Origin: Planctomycetota bacterium | GTDB lineage: Bacteria > Planctomycetota > B15-G4 | Reading direction: 5' to 3' | Assembly: GCA_029259745.1 (NCBI GenBank) | Contig: JAJDEO010000048.1 | Span: forward strand, 62,001 to 126,000 | Length of the DNA: 64,000 bases | Program-made: the position numbers and the translations under genes | Notes under the pieces: model-generated | Database searches by the model: none | Told to the model about the DNA's origin: nothing | The model's input: the letters and a program-made list of their open reading frames with translations, nothing else | Part shown: in pieces, positions 8,315 through 15,842 of the stretch | Layout of the letters: each line of letters begins with the position of its first letter | Position numbering within the stretch: the first letter of the stretch is position 1

Positions 8315-9829
8315 ATGACCGCGCCTCGCCCTCCGTCCAGCCGCCCGATCCGACGCGCTGTCTTCGCGTCCGATTTCCACCTTTGGGCTGGCGACCCGCG
8401 AGGTGTCGAGCGCGCCGCGGCGTTCGTGGCCCGCGCCGTGGCCGACGGCTGCGATGCCGTCTTCCTGCTCGGCGACGTCTTCCGCGGCTGGCTCGGCGCG
8501 CCGAGTCTGCGCGACCCCGGACTCGCTCCGTTCCTCGATGAGCTGCGCGCCGCGACCTCGGCCGGCGTGCGCGTCGTCCTCGTCCACGGCAACTACGACT
8601 TCCTCATGGGGCGGTCGATCGAGGAGGCGCTCGGCGTCGAGATGGTGGGGCTCTCGACGGCCGTGGCGCTCGGCGGGCAGCGCGTGCGTCTGTCGCACGG
8701 CGACGAGTACTGCACGCTCGATGTCTCGTATCACAAGCTGCACCGCATCCTGCGCAGCCGCCCTTTCCGCGCGCTCGTCAACGTGCTGCCCACGGCGACG
8801 CGCCAGCGCATGGCGAACTTCGTCGAGTCGGGCTCCAAGGAGCGCTCGGAGGTCAAGCTGCCCACGATCAAGGATCACGTCGACGACGCGATCATCGCGC
8901 AGTTCGCGGCCGGCCACGACGCGGCGATCTGCGGACACGTACACACGGCGCGCGACGAGTGGCTCGGTGTCGACGAGGCGCGCGGGAGGCTGATCGTTCT
9001 CGGCGACTTCGAGACGACGGGCTCGCACGCCGTGTGGTCCGACCGGCAGCTCGTGCTCCATCGCGTCGATCCGCTCTGGGTCGACGGGCGGCCGCTGGTG
9101 ATCGCGATCGACGGGCCGGCCGGCAGCGGCAAGAGCTCGACGGCGCAGCGGCTCGCCGAGCGGCTGCATTTCGCTCGGCTCGACTCCGGGGCGCTTTATC
9201 GGACGGTTGCCGCGCGAGCGCTGCGCGCTGGCGTCGACACGACGGACGGTGAGGCGCTCGGTGCCCTGACGCGCGCGATCCGCTGGGAGGTGCACGTCGA
9301 CGGAGGCGTGTCGGCCGATGGCGAGCGGATGACCGATGCGGAGATCCGCGGACCGGCCGTCGCGGCCCTCGTCTCGCCCGTCTCGGCCCACCCGGCCGTG
9401 CGAGCGGCGCTGCTCGACGTCCAGCGCGACGCCGCCCAGGGGCACCCGGGTCTCGTCTCGGAAGGGCGCGACATGGCGTCCGTGGTCTTCCCGGACGCGG
9501 ATCTGAGCATCTACCTCGATGCCCGCCCCGAGGTCCGGGCCACCCGGCGGCTGGCCCAGAACCCCGGCGAGGGCGCCTCGGTCGACGAAGTCCGCGCGGC
9601 CATCGAAACCCGCGATCGACGCGACTCCGAGCGCTCGGTGGCCCCGCTCCAGCGCACCGACGGCGCCACGCTCGTCGACACCTCGGATCTGTCGCCAGAA
9701 GAGGTCGACGAGCGGCTCGAGGCGCTCGTCGTGAGCGTCATCCGCCGGCGCGCCGCGCGGCGCCTCAGCGAGGGCCGCCTTCGGCCCTCCGAACCCGAAA
9801 TCGTGGCAGGATCCGGGCTGGCTTCCTGA
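8315..9829 (+). CDS. Fusion of UDP-2,3-diacylglucosamine hydrolase (LpxH) and CMP kinase (Cmk)
   Basis: 504 residues from ATG 8315; an upstream in-frame start at 8234 would overlap gmhA and adds no conserved sequence. Residues 12-250 are an LpxH-type metallophosphatase: SDFHL (D20, H22), LGDVF (D54), HGNYDFLMG (N93), LSHGDE (H128) and CGHVHTA (H208, H210) match the two-metal site. Residues 262-490 are CMP kinase: P-loop IDGPAGSGKSS, LDSGALYRTVA, and EGRDMASVVFPDADL. LpxH makes lipid X in lipid A synthesis; Cmk recycles CMP. Roughly ten residues join them. rpsA follows, the classical cmk neighbour, so the LpxH part looks like an addition to an old cmk-rpsA pair. The frame is continuous. Confidence 0.92.
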   Translation: MTAPRPPSSRPIRRAVFASDFHLWAGDPRGVERAAAFVARAVADGCDAVFLLGDVFRGWLGAPSLRDPGLAPFLDELRAATSAGVRVVLVHGNYDFLMGRSIEEALGVEMVGLSTAVALGGQRVRLSHGDEYCTLDVSYHKLHRILRSRPFRALVNVLPTATRQRMANFVESGSKERSEVKLPTIKDHVDDAIIAQFAAGHDAAICGHVHTARDEWLGVDEARGRLIVLGDFETTGSHAVWSDRQLVLHRVDPLWVDGRPLVIAIDGPAGSGKSSTAQRLAERLHFARLDSGALYRTVAARALRAGVDTTDGEALGALTRAIRWEVHVDGGVSADGERMTDAEIRGPAVAALVSPVSAHPAVRAALLDVQRDAAQGHPGLVSEGRDMASVVFPDADLSIYLDARPEVRATRRLAQNPGEGASVDEVRAAIETRDRRDSERSVAPLQRTDGATLVDTSDLSPEEVDERLEALVVSVIRRRAARRLSEGRLRPSEPEIVAGSGLAS

Positions 9830-9997
9830 GCCGAGGGATGATTATCCTGTGCGGCTCGACTTCGTGAAGAGATTGCGGAGTCGGCGGGTGCTCAGTCACC
9901 CGGGTCCACGACGGACCAGCCCATCGATCGCAGCATTTTCGCTCTCCGCGCGTTCGACGGGTTTTCGTAGTTGCGAGAGCTTGCAGGTGAAGACTCC
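9828..9997 (+). promoter_or_regulatory. Structured leader of rpsA
   Basis: About 170 bases between cmk and rpsA can form several hairpins: GAGCCG with CGGCTC (9828-9857, inner pairing GGGAT/ATCCT), CGGGTG with CACCCG (9885-9902), and GGTCC with GGACC (9903-9917). The last segment carries the ribosome site AGGTGA at 9985-9990. In gammaproteobacteria S1 represses its own translation by binding a folded leader. A similar role here is an inference from position and shape only. Confidence 0.4.
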
Positions 9998-11860
9998 GTG
10001 GCAGTCAGCACGAACAGAGAACTTCTGAAGCGCTTCTCCCTCGACGACGACGAGCTCAACAAGCTCGTCGCCGAGGCGATGGGAAGCCTCGGAACCGACC
10101 AGGTTTCCGAACTCTACGAGGGGTCCATCAAGGACTTCACGCCCAACGCCCTGATTCACGGCACGATCCTCCGAGTCGTCAACGAAGACGTCATGGTGGA
10201 CATCGGCTTCAAGTCAGAGGGCATGGTTCCGCTCTACGAGTTCGAAGGCGAAGAGGCCACGATCGGCGAACCGATCGAAGTGCTGATCGAGGGCTTCGAC
10301 GACATGGGAGGCCTCTATCTCCTCAGCAAGCGTCGCGCTCAGCGTCTGCGCGGCTGGGAGAAGATCGTCCAGAGCCACGGCGAGGGCGACGTCATCAGCG
10401 GCATGGCCACGCGCAAGATCAAGGGCGGCCTGCTGCTCGACGTCGACGGCGTGCCTGTGTTCCTGCCGGCGAGCCAGATCGACATCCGCCGCGTGCCGGA
10501 CGTCCAGCTCTACATCGGCCGTCAGCTCGAGTGCAAGATCATCAAGATCGACCGCGAGCGCATGAACATCGTGGTCAGCCGTCGCAAGCTCCTCGAGGAG
10601 CGGCGCAACATGATGCGCGACCAGGTCCTGCAAACCCTCGAAGAGGGTCAGGTCCGCGAGGGTACGGTCAAGAACATCGCCGACTTCGGCGCCTTCCTCG
10701 ACATCGGTGGCGTCGACGGTCTGCTCCACATCACCGACATGTCGTGGGGTCGCGTCAACCACCCGAGCGAAGTCGTCAAGCTCGAGCAGAAGCTGCAGGT
10801 CAAGGTGCTGCGCTTCGACCGCGAGCGCAACCGCATCGCGCTCGGCCTCAAGCAGCTCGAGTCGTCGCCTTGGGAAGAGATCGAGAAGAAGTACCCGATC
10901 GGCAGCCGCGTGAAGGGCGAGGTGGTCAACATCATGCCCTACGGTGCGTTCGTGAAGCTCGAGGATGGCATCGAAGGCCTGGTGCACATCTCCGAGATGT
11001 CGTGGACGCGGCGCGTCAACCATCCGTCCGAGCTGGTGAATATCGGCGACGAATGCGAAGTGGTGGTGCTCGACATCAACCAGGAGAAGCAGGAGATCTC
11101 GCTCGGCATGAAGCAGACCGAGGTCAACCCCTGGACCGAGGTCGAGGAGCGCTACCCGCTCGGCACGATCATCGAGGGCGTGGTTCGGAACCTCACGAAC
11201 TACGGCGCCTTCATCGAGATCGAAGAAGGCATCGATGGTCTGCTCCACGTCTCCGACATGAGCTGGACCAAGAAGGTCAACCATCCGAGCGACGTCCTCA
11301 AGAAGGGCCAGCTCGTGCGTGCGGTCGTGCTCAGCATCGATACCGAGAAGCGCCGCGTCGCGCTCGGCATGAAGCAGCTCGAGCAGGATCCGTGGCAGGA
11401 TGAGATCCCGCGCCGTTACGGCCCGGGTGACATCGTGGTCGGCCGCGTCAGCAAGTTCACGAACTTCGGTGTGTTCGTGGGCCTCGAGGATGGTCTCGAA
11501 GGTCTGCTGCACATCTCGGAGCTCACCGACAAGAAGGTCGAGAGCCCCGACGAGGTCGTGAACATCGGTCAGCTCGTCGATGTCCGCGTGCTCAAGGTCG
11601 ACACCGAAGAGCGCAAGATCGGTCTTTCGATGATCGGTGTGCCGCAGCACTCCTACCTCACCGAGGAGGAGCAGGGTGGCCCGCCGGAGTCGATGTCGAA
11701 TGCCGAGCTCGAGGAAGCAGCGAGTGATGACAACGACAACGCCGAGGCCGGTGACGACGCCGACGGTGACGACGCCGACGGTGGCGACGCCGACGGTGGC
11801 GAAGCCGCAGCCGACGAAGCACCCAGCGATGACGCCGGCGACAAGCCGACCGAAAGCTGA
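9998..11860 (+). CDS. rpsA: 30S ribosomal protein S1
   Basis: 620 residues. I choose GTG 9998 because AGGTGA (9985-9990) sits 7 bases upstream; the TTG at 9971 has no such site. Six S1 OB-fold repeats fill residues 50-555, with signatures such as GTVKNIADFGAFLDIGGVDG, PYGAFVKLEDGIEGLVHISE and NYGAFIEIEEGIDGLLHVSD. S1 helps the 30S subunit bind and unfold mRNA. The C-terminus is an acidic tail with three DADGD/DADGG repeats, longer and more acidic than in the E. coli protein. It follows cmk, as in many bacteria, and is probably the source of strong expression for this operon. Confidence 0.96.
   Translation: MAVSTNRELLKRFSLDDDELNKLVAEAMGSLGTDQVSELYEGSIKDFTPNALIHGTILRVVNEDVMVDIGFKSEGMVPLYEFEGEEATIGEPIEVLIEGFDDMGGLYLLSKRRAQRLRGWEKIVQSHGEGDVISGMATRKIKGGLLLDVDGVPVFLPASQIDIRRVPDVQLYIGRQLECKIIKIDRERMNIVVSRRKLLEERRNMMRDQVLQTLEEGQVREGTVKNIADFGAFLDIGGVDGLLHITDMSWGRVNHPSEVVKLEQKLQVKVLRFDRERNRIALGLKQLESSPWEEIEKKYPIGSRVKGEVVNIMPYGAFVKLEDGIEGLVHISEMSWTRRVNHPSELVNIGDECEVVVLDINQEKQEISLGMKQTEVNPWTEVEERYPLGTIIEGVVRNLTNYGAFIEIEEGIDGLLHVSDMSWTKKVNHPSDVLKKGQLVRAVVLSIDTEKRRVALGMKQLEQDPWQDEIPRRYGPGDIVVGRVSKFTNFGVFVGLEDGLEGLLHISELTDKKVESPDEVVNIGQLVDVRVLKVDTEERKIGLSMIGVPQHSYLTEEEQGGPPESMSNAELEEAASDDNDNAEAGDDADGDDADGGDADGGEAAADEAPSDDAGDKPTES
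11756..11800 (+). repeat. Three 15-bp tandem repeats in the rpsA 3' end
   Basis: GACGCCGACGGTGAC is followed by two copies of GACGCCGACGGTGGC. They encode the Asp-Ala-Asp-Gly-rich acidic tail of S1. Copy number is likely to vary between strains by slippage, without breaking the frame because the unit is a multiple of three. Confidence 0.85.
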
Positions 11861-11888
11861 TCGAGTCACGCTGAACCGGGCGGCGGCG

Positions 11889-12809
11889 GTGAACGCCGTC
11901 GCTCGGTTCGGCAGGTGTCTCCTGATGGCTTCCCTGATCACGCTCTTCGGGGCGTGTTCCGCGCCGCCGCGCGTCGACATCCCCGTCGGCGCACTGCCCG
12001 TTCGCTTCGATTCGGCACTGGCCGTTCAGGATCACACTGATCCGGGCCGGGGTGCGCGTTTGACGCTGTTGCTCGAGCCGGTCGCACCATGGGAGAGCCT
12101 GACGCTCTTCGCACAGCGCGCGGATGGCGAAGAAGGCGATCCGGCGCGGATGCTCGTGCGCGTCAAGGTGACGGAGTTCCCCGGGGCCGGGCCGGTGTCG
12201 TTCGGGCGCTCGTCGTCGCAGGTGCTCGTGTTCGGCGACAACCCGCCGCCGGCGCTCAGCGGTCACCCGATCCTGCGCACGTTTCCGCTCGAGATCGACA
12301 CGCAGGCCGGTGTGCTCGCGCGCAAGGTCGAGGTCGCGGGGACGCTGCATCCCGTCGACCTCGTCGTCGAGCGCACGGAGATGGTGGCCGTGGAGCGCGA
12401 AGGTGTCGAGGTGCTCGAACCCCGCACCACCAAGCTCCGCAACGCCGGTGCGCCGGTGCCACTGCCCGCCGTGCAGCGCGTCTGGTGCGCCGTCGAGCCG
12501 CCGACCGTCCCCGTCGCCGATCTGCTCGACATCGATGCCCCGCCGGCCGAGATCTTCCTCGCCTCGGCGCGAACGCTCGACGACTTCTGGAAGTCGATCG
12601 GAGGGCTCGAGTCGCCCGAGATGAAGGACGCGGTGTTCGACGCCGTCGAGGCGCTCATCGATGCACTCGACCGACGTGACAACCCACTCACCGAAGACCA
12701 ACGCGAGGCGGCCTTCGCATCGCTGCTCCTGCTCACGGACGTGTCGAACGGTCGCGATGTGTCGCGCTGGCGCACCTGGTGGGCCGCCCAAGACACACCC
12801 TTCCGATGA
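11889..12809 (+). CDS. Putative lipoprotein of unknown function
   Basis: 306 residues from GTG 11889. The frame is open further upstream inside rpsA, but this start gives a clean signal peptide (NAVARFGRCLLMASLITLFG) with lipobox LFGAC and cysteine at residue 23; ATG 11925 is an alternative. The mature protein is mostly beta-strand (LTLLLEPVAPWESLTLFAQ, RKVEVAGTLHPVDLVVERTE), then ends in helices with SRWRTWWAAQ, a W-x-x-WW ending I associate with planctomycete HEAT-type proteins. No family is recognised. It sits between rpsA and tyrS and overlaps tyrS by ATGA, so it is translated with them. Confidence 0.72.
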   Translation: MNAVARFGRCLLMASLITLFGACSAPPRVDIPVGALPVRFDSALAVQDHTDPGRGARLTLLLEPVAPWESLTLFAQRADGEEGDPARMLVRVKVTEFPGAGPVSFGRSSSQVLVFGDNPPPALSGHPILRTFPLEIDTQAGVLARKVEVAGTLHPVDLVVERTEMVAVEREGVEVLEPRTTKLRNAGAPVPLPAVQRVWCAVEPPTVPVADLLDIDAPPAEIFLASARTLDDFWKSIGGLESPEMKDAVFDAVEALIDALDRRDNPLTEDQREAAFASLLLLTDVSNGRDVSRWRTWWAAQDTPFR

Positions 12810-13996
12810 CGCGATCAATCGACGAGCTGCTGACGAACACGGTCGCGTGCAACACGCGCGAAGACCTCGAGCGCAAGTTGAAGGCCGGGCGTCCGCTACG
12901 CGTCAAGCTCGGCGTCGATCCCAGCTCTGCCGATCTGCACATCGGCCACAGCGTCGTGCTGCGTCACATGCGCCGGCTGCAGGACCTCGGTCACCAGGCC
13001 GTCTTCATCATCGGCCAGGCCACGGCGATGGTCGGCGACCCGTCGGGCAAGAACGCGATGCGTCCGCAGTTGACGCGCGAAGACGTCGCCGCAAACGCGC
13101 AGACGTACTTCGATCAGGCGCGACTGATCCTCGACATGGACGCCGTCGAGGTCGTCTACAACTCGTCGTGGTTCGATGAGATGGGCTTCATGGACGCGAT
13201 CCGACTCGGTGGCCTGATGACCGTGGCGCGCATGATGGAGCGCGACACGTTCGAGAAACGCTACAAGGCCGGCGAGGCCATCGGCATCCACGAGTTCTTC
13301 TACCCGTTGATGCAGGGCCGCGACTCCGTCGAGGTGAAGGCGGACATCGAACTGGGCGGCACCGACCAAACCTTCAACCTGCTCGTGGGGCGCGACCTGA
13401 TGCGCGAGGCCGGCCTGGAGCCGCAGGTGTGCCTGACGCTGCCGCTGCTGCGCGGGCTCGACGGCACCCAGAAGATGTCGAAGAGCCTCGGCAACGCGAT
13501 CGGGCTCACCGACCCGCCGCGCGACATGTTCGGCAAGGCGATGAGCCTGCCCGACGAGCTCATGGAAGAGTGGTACAAACTCGTCACGGACGTTCCTGCG
13601 GCCGACGCTGCGGCTGCGATCGCCGCGTCTCCGCGCGATGCGAAGGTCGACCTCGCGCGGCGGATCGTCGCGACATATCACGGCGATGAGGCGGGGGCGA
13701 GCGCCGTGGAAGAGTTCGAACGCATCTTTCGTCAAAAGGGTCTCCCCGACGAGATTCCCGAGTCGGAGCTGCCCGGTGACATGGTCGACGACGATGGCGT
13801 CTGGATCATCCGCGTGTTGACGCACCTGGGGATGGCTGCAAGTGCCTCGGCGGCACGCCGGCTGGTCAAGGAAGGCGGCGTGCGTGTCGATGGGGAGCGA
13901 GTGAATGACGAACAGGCGCGCGTCGCCCCGGGCACCGAGTCGTTGGTGCAGGTCGGCAAGCGTCGCTTCCACCGTGTGACGGTTCCTGCCCGATGA
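12806..13996 (+). CDS. tyrS: Tyrosyl-tRNA synthetase
   Basis: 396 residues from ATG 12806 overlapping the previous stop. Class I synthetase signatures are clear: LHIGHSVVL (HIGH at 45-48), the tyrosine-binding IELGGTDQTFNLLVGRD (about 181-197), and TQKMSKSLGN (KMSKS at 223-227). An S4 RNA-binding domain closes the protein (about 330-396: AARRLVKEGGVRVDGERVND). It charges tRNA-Tyr in the cytoplasm. The preserved signatures and length fit the form widespread in bacteria. It lies in a translation-related run with rpsA. Confidence 0.97.
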   Translation: MTRSIDELLTNTVACNTREDLERKLKAGRPLRVKLGVDPSSADLHIGHSVVLRHMRRLQDLGHQAVFIIGQATAMVGDPSGKNAMRPQLTREDVAANAQTYFDQARLILDMDAVEVVYNSSWFDEMGFMDAIRLGGLMTVARMMERDTFEKRYKAGEAIGIHEFFYPLMQGRDSVEVKADIELGGTDQTFNLLVGRDLMREAGLEPQVCLTLPLLRGLDGTQKMSKSLGNAIGLTDPPRDMFGKAMSLPDELMEEWYKLVTDVPAADAAAAIAASPRDAKVDLARRIVATYHGDEAGASAVEEFERIFRQKGLPDEIPESELPGDMVDDDGVWIIRVLTHLGMAASASAARRLVKEGGVRVDGERVNDEQARVAPGTESLVQVGKRRFHRVTVPAR

Positions 13997-14913
13997 ACGC
14001 ATCCGCTGCCCTCGCGACCGCACTGCTGGCTTGCAGCTTCTCATCCGCGGCGCAGGAGGTTACGCCGGTCGAGGAAAGCCCGTGGTATCTCGAGCGCGGC
14101 ACCGAACGCCGTAAAGCTGAGCCCGCCGACGACATCCCGGCCGTGGCTTTCGAGCTCGAGAAGCTCATGCGCGATGGGGGTGTTCCGGGTTTCTACGACG
14201 GGCAGTTCGCGAGCACGTCCGACAAGCCCGAGGAGCTCGAGCGCATCGCGCGCGACCCGGCCATGCACCACGTCCTGCGCATGATGGCCGTGATGGCCTT
14301 GCAGGAGGCGAGTTCTGGCGATGATCTCCGCGCCGCTCTCGAACCGCTGATCCTGCGCCCGACCGACGAGTTCGGCATCGAGATGCTTGAGTTGCGTGAG
14401 CGCTACAACCCGTCGCTCAATCCCGACTGGATGCGCAAGAAGCTCGACGCCGAGCTGTCGCGCTACGCGCACTTCGCACTCGCGAAGGCCGGCATGCCGG
14501 AGGACACGCTCGCGAAGATCGCGAACATGGAGCTGTCGATCCGGCGCAACATGGACCGCATCCTCGACCCGTCGATCGACTCGTTCATGTTCTCGAGCGT
14601 CGACGAGGGGCGCAGCATCGTCTTCGAGATCGCATACCACTATCAGCAGTTCGACGACTACGAGCGCGCGGCGACGTGGTTCCGCAAGCTCACCGACAAC
14701 TTGCCGGGTAAGGTCGAGACGCGCTGGGCGCACTACAATCTCGCCTGTATCGAGTCGCTTTCGGGGCGACCCGAGCAGGCGCTCGAGCATCTCGAGGCCG
14801 CCTACCAGGTCGGGTTTCTCGACATCGAATGGATGGATGAAGACGGCGACCTCGCGGCGGCACGGGCTCTCCCCGAGTACGAAGAGCTGAAGCAGCAGAT
14901 GCTCGGCTTCTGA
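13993..14913 (+). CDS. Secreted TPR-like protein
   Basis: 306 residues; ATGA overlap with tyrS. The N-terminus NASAALATALLACSFSSAAQ is a signal peptide. From about 220 on there are TPR-like helices: AYHYQQFDDYERAATWFRKL, RWAHYNLACIESLSGRPEQA, LEHLEAAYQVGFLDIEWMDE, the last with the pattern of periplasmic TPR proteins that end DLAALRxxPEYxxL. The function is unknown; it likely binds a partner in the periplasm. It is the last gene of the rpsA-lipoprotein-tyrS run, and the palindromic element at 14915 begins right after its stop. Confidence 0.75.
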   Translation: MNASAALATALLACSFSSAAQEVTPVEESPWYLERGTERRKAEPADDIPAVAFELEKLMRDGGVPGFYDGQFASTSDKPEELERIARDPAMHHVLRMMAVMALQEASSGDDLRAALEPLILRPTDEFGIEMLELRERYNPSLNPDWMRKKLDAELSRYAHFALAKAGMPEDTLAKIANMELSIRRNMDRILDPSIDSFMFSSVDEGRSIVFEIAYHYQQFDDYERAATWFRKLTDNLPGKVETRWAHYNLACIESLSGRPEQALEHLEAAYQVGFLDIEWMDEDGDLAAARALPEYEELKQQMLGF

Positions 14914-14914
14914 G

Positions 14915-15083
14915 CCTAGCAGCGCGTTGAAAAACTCATTCGGCACGCCGCACGCGCCCAGTCGCCCTCGATCAGGCGCAGAAGCCTCGACGAATCCACC
15001 GATTCGCCTGCGTTTCCGCACCTGATCGAGAACAACTGATCACGCACTGCGCATCCGAAGCAGTTCTTCAACACGCTGCTAGG
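14915..15083. repeat. Long imperfect palindrome, copy A
   Basis: This 169-base unit is palindromic over its full length, centred on GAATCCACCGATTC (14992-15005). Outer ends: CCTAGCAGCGCGTTGAAAAA on the left pairs with TTCTTCAACACGCTGCTAGG on the right, with only two mismatches. CTCGATCAGG in the left arm pairs with CCTGATCGAG in the right arm. About two thirds of positions pair overall. CTAG is present at both ends and could be a target duplication. It starts 2 bases after the TPR gene stop, so it could also act as a bulky 3' hairpin. Confidence 0.85.
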
Positions 15084-15112
15084 GGGGCGGGTCACATCCC
15101 GTCGACGAGCGA

Positions 15113-15249
15113 GCGTTGAAGACGCATTCGGCGCACCTCGTCGCCCATCGGAGCGTAGCAGGCCCGATGAAGTCACTTGTTCGCCTGCCAAGCTCCGAGG
15201 AGGAGCAACTGCTCACGCGGCCCTCATCCGACGCAGCCCTTCAACACGC
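15113..15249. repeat. Long imperfect palindrome, copy B, homologous to copy A
   Basis: A 137-base unit that opens with GCGTTGAAG (15113-15121) and closes with CTTCAACACGC. Its core stem pairs TCGGAGCGTAGCAGGC (15148-15163) with GCCTGCCAAGCTCCGA (15183-15198), 14 of 16 positions. Reading inward from the right ends, copies A and B share GCGTGTTGAAG, then CTGC, TCGGATG, GCGTGA and CAGTTG in the same order and spacing, so they are related by descent. Left ends also share TTGAA and CATTCGGC. Confidence 0.8.
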
Positions 15250-15345
15250 CACGTGCCTGCGTGAACGTCGTTTGCCGATCGAATCGAGGCGCTTTGCCGG
15301 GCGCATGGCAGGCCGGCCCGGATTGAGTCAGCCTGGCCGTAGGGC

Positions 15346-15400
15346 TTGTGGAAAACGAGTGGATGAGCTGTGGTGCGATTGACAACAAGGTGTGGACAGG
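15346..15400 (+). promoter_or_regulatory. Cluster of DnaA-box-like sequences
   Basis: Compared with the DnaA box read as TGTGGATAA, this 55-base stretch has TGTGGAAAA (15347-15355, 8 of 9), AGTGGATGA (15358-15366, 7 of 9) and TGTGGACAG (15391-15399, 7 of 9). They are all in one orientation. No dnaA, dnaN, rpmH or parAB gene is nearby, and no AT-rich unwinding element is evident, so calling an origin is not justified. A DnaA-regulated promoter is an alternative. Confidence 0.25.
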
Positions 15401-15412
15401 TCACCATTCCTA

Positions 15413-15568
15413 ACGGTCCGTTCTGTTGGAACGGTCCCCGAACTACGTAGCCGGCGGATCAACGAGTGGGGCTCGAGCCGTTTTCCCCTCCCCAACCGCC
15501 ATCTCTAGCCTCATTTGCTGTCGGCAACGTCCGTTGGTCCTGTCCTCGCGGGCAGGACCAACTTTTTT
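15413..15568 (+). ncRNA. Candidate small RNA with intrinsic terminator
   Basis: A perfect -35 box TTGACA (15379-15384) is followed after 17 bases by a weak -10 (CACCAT). From about 15413 to the terminator there are about 150 noncoding bases with pairing potential: GGCGG with CCGCC (about 15451 and 15496), GGCTCGAGCC (about 15471-15480), GGGG with CCCC around it, and TTGC with GCAA near 15520. It ends in the strong stem-loop at 15533-15562 plus six T. I could not match it to 6S RNA, tmRNA, SRP RNA or RNase P. It could instead be the distal end of the rpsA-tyrS transcript. Confidence 0.4.
15533..15568 (+). terminator. Strong intrinsic terminator
   Basis: GTTGGTCCTGTCC pairs with GGGCAGGACCAAC across a TCGC loop (13 pairs with one G-U), followed at once by TTTTTT. 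This is a textbook rho-independent terminator for plus-strand transcription. The nearest plus-strand gene ends 620 bases upstream, so it either ends a small RNA or a long 3' tail of the tyrS operon. Confidence 0.93.
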
Positions 15569-15842
15569 GGGCAGGGGGCGGCGCGACGAGCGAGCACGCG
15601 TGCTGCGTCACGGACGTGCGCGACGCACGGCTGACGTCCGCGGGGGAGTGCCCATCGTTGGCTCGGACCGGGCGCAGCGAGACACGGCGTCGTTTAAACC
15701 GAAATGACGTTGGCGCAAGTCGCGGACCGTTCATTTCCGCGCACCTTTCGTTATGCTCCGCGGTTCGTGAACACGCGCACTTCAGGTTCGTCTTGGAGTG
15801 TGACGATGAAGGCTCACCTGAGTGCGGAGAGACGAGCCGAGG

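Larger units (their letters stand above)
14914..15842. other. Noncoding island of 929 bases
   Basis: No frame here has convincing coding character. The island holds two homologous long palindromes (14915-15083 and 15113-15249), a cluster of DnaA-box-like sequences (15346-15400), a TTGACA box (15379-15384), a candidate small RNA ending in a strong terminator at 15533-15568, and a possible -10 element TATGCT (15752-15757) ahead of the GGDEF-like gene. Each is listed separately where supported. Confidence 0.7.

Noticed and set aside
10214..11980. A 588-codon open frame antisense to rpsA
   Set aside because: It mirrors the conserved S1 repeats and has a skewed composition rich in Leu, Val, Asp and His.
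14915..15249. Integron attC sites
   Set aside because: The GTTGAA ends recall GTTRRRY core sites, but their polarity is reversed for each unit, the last base does not fit, and there is no integron integrase or gene cassette nearby.
15346..15400. Chromosomal replication origin
   Set aside because: There are only three imperfect DnaA boxes, no AT-rich unwinding region and none of the usual neighbour genes.
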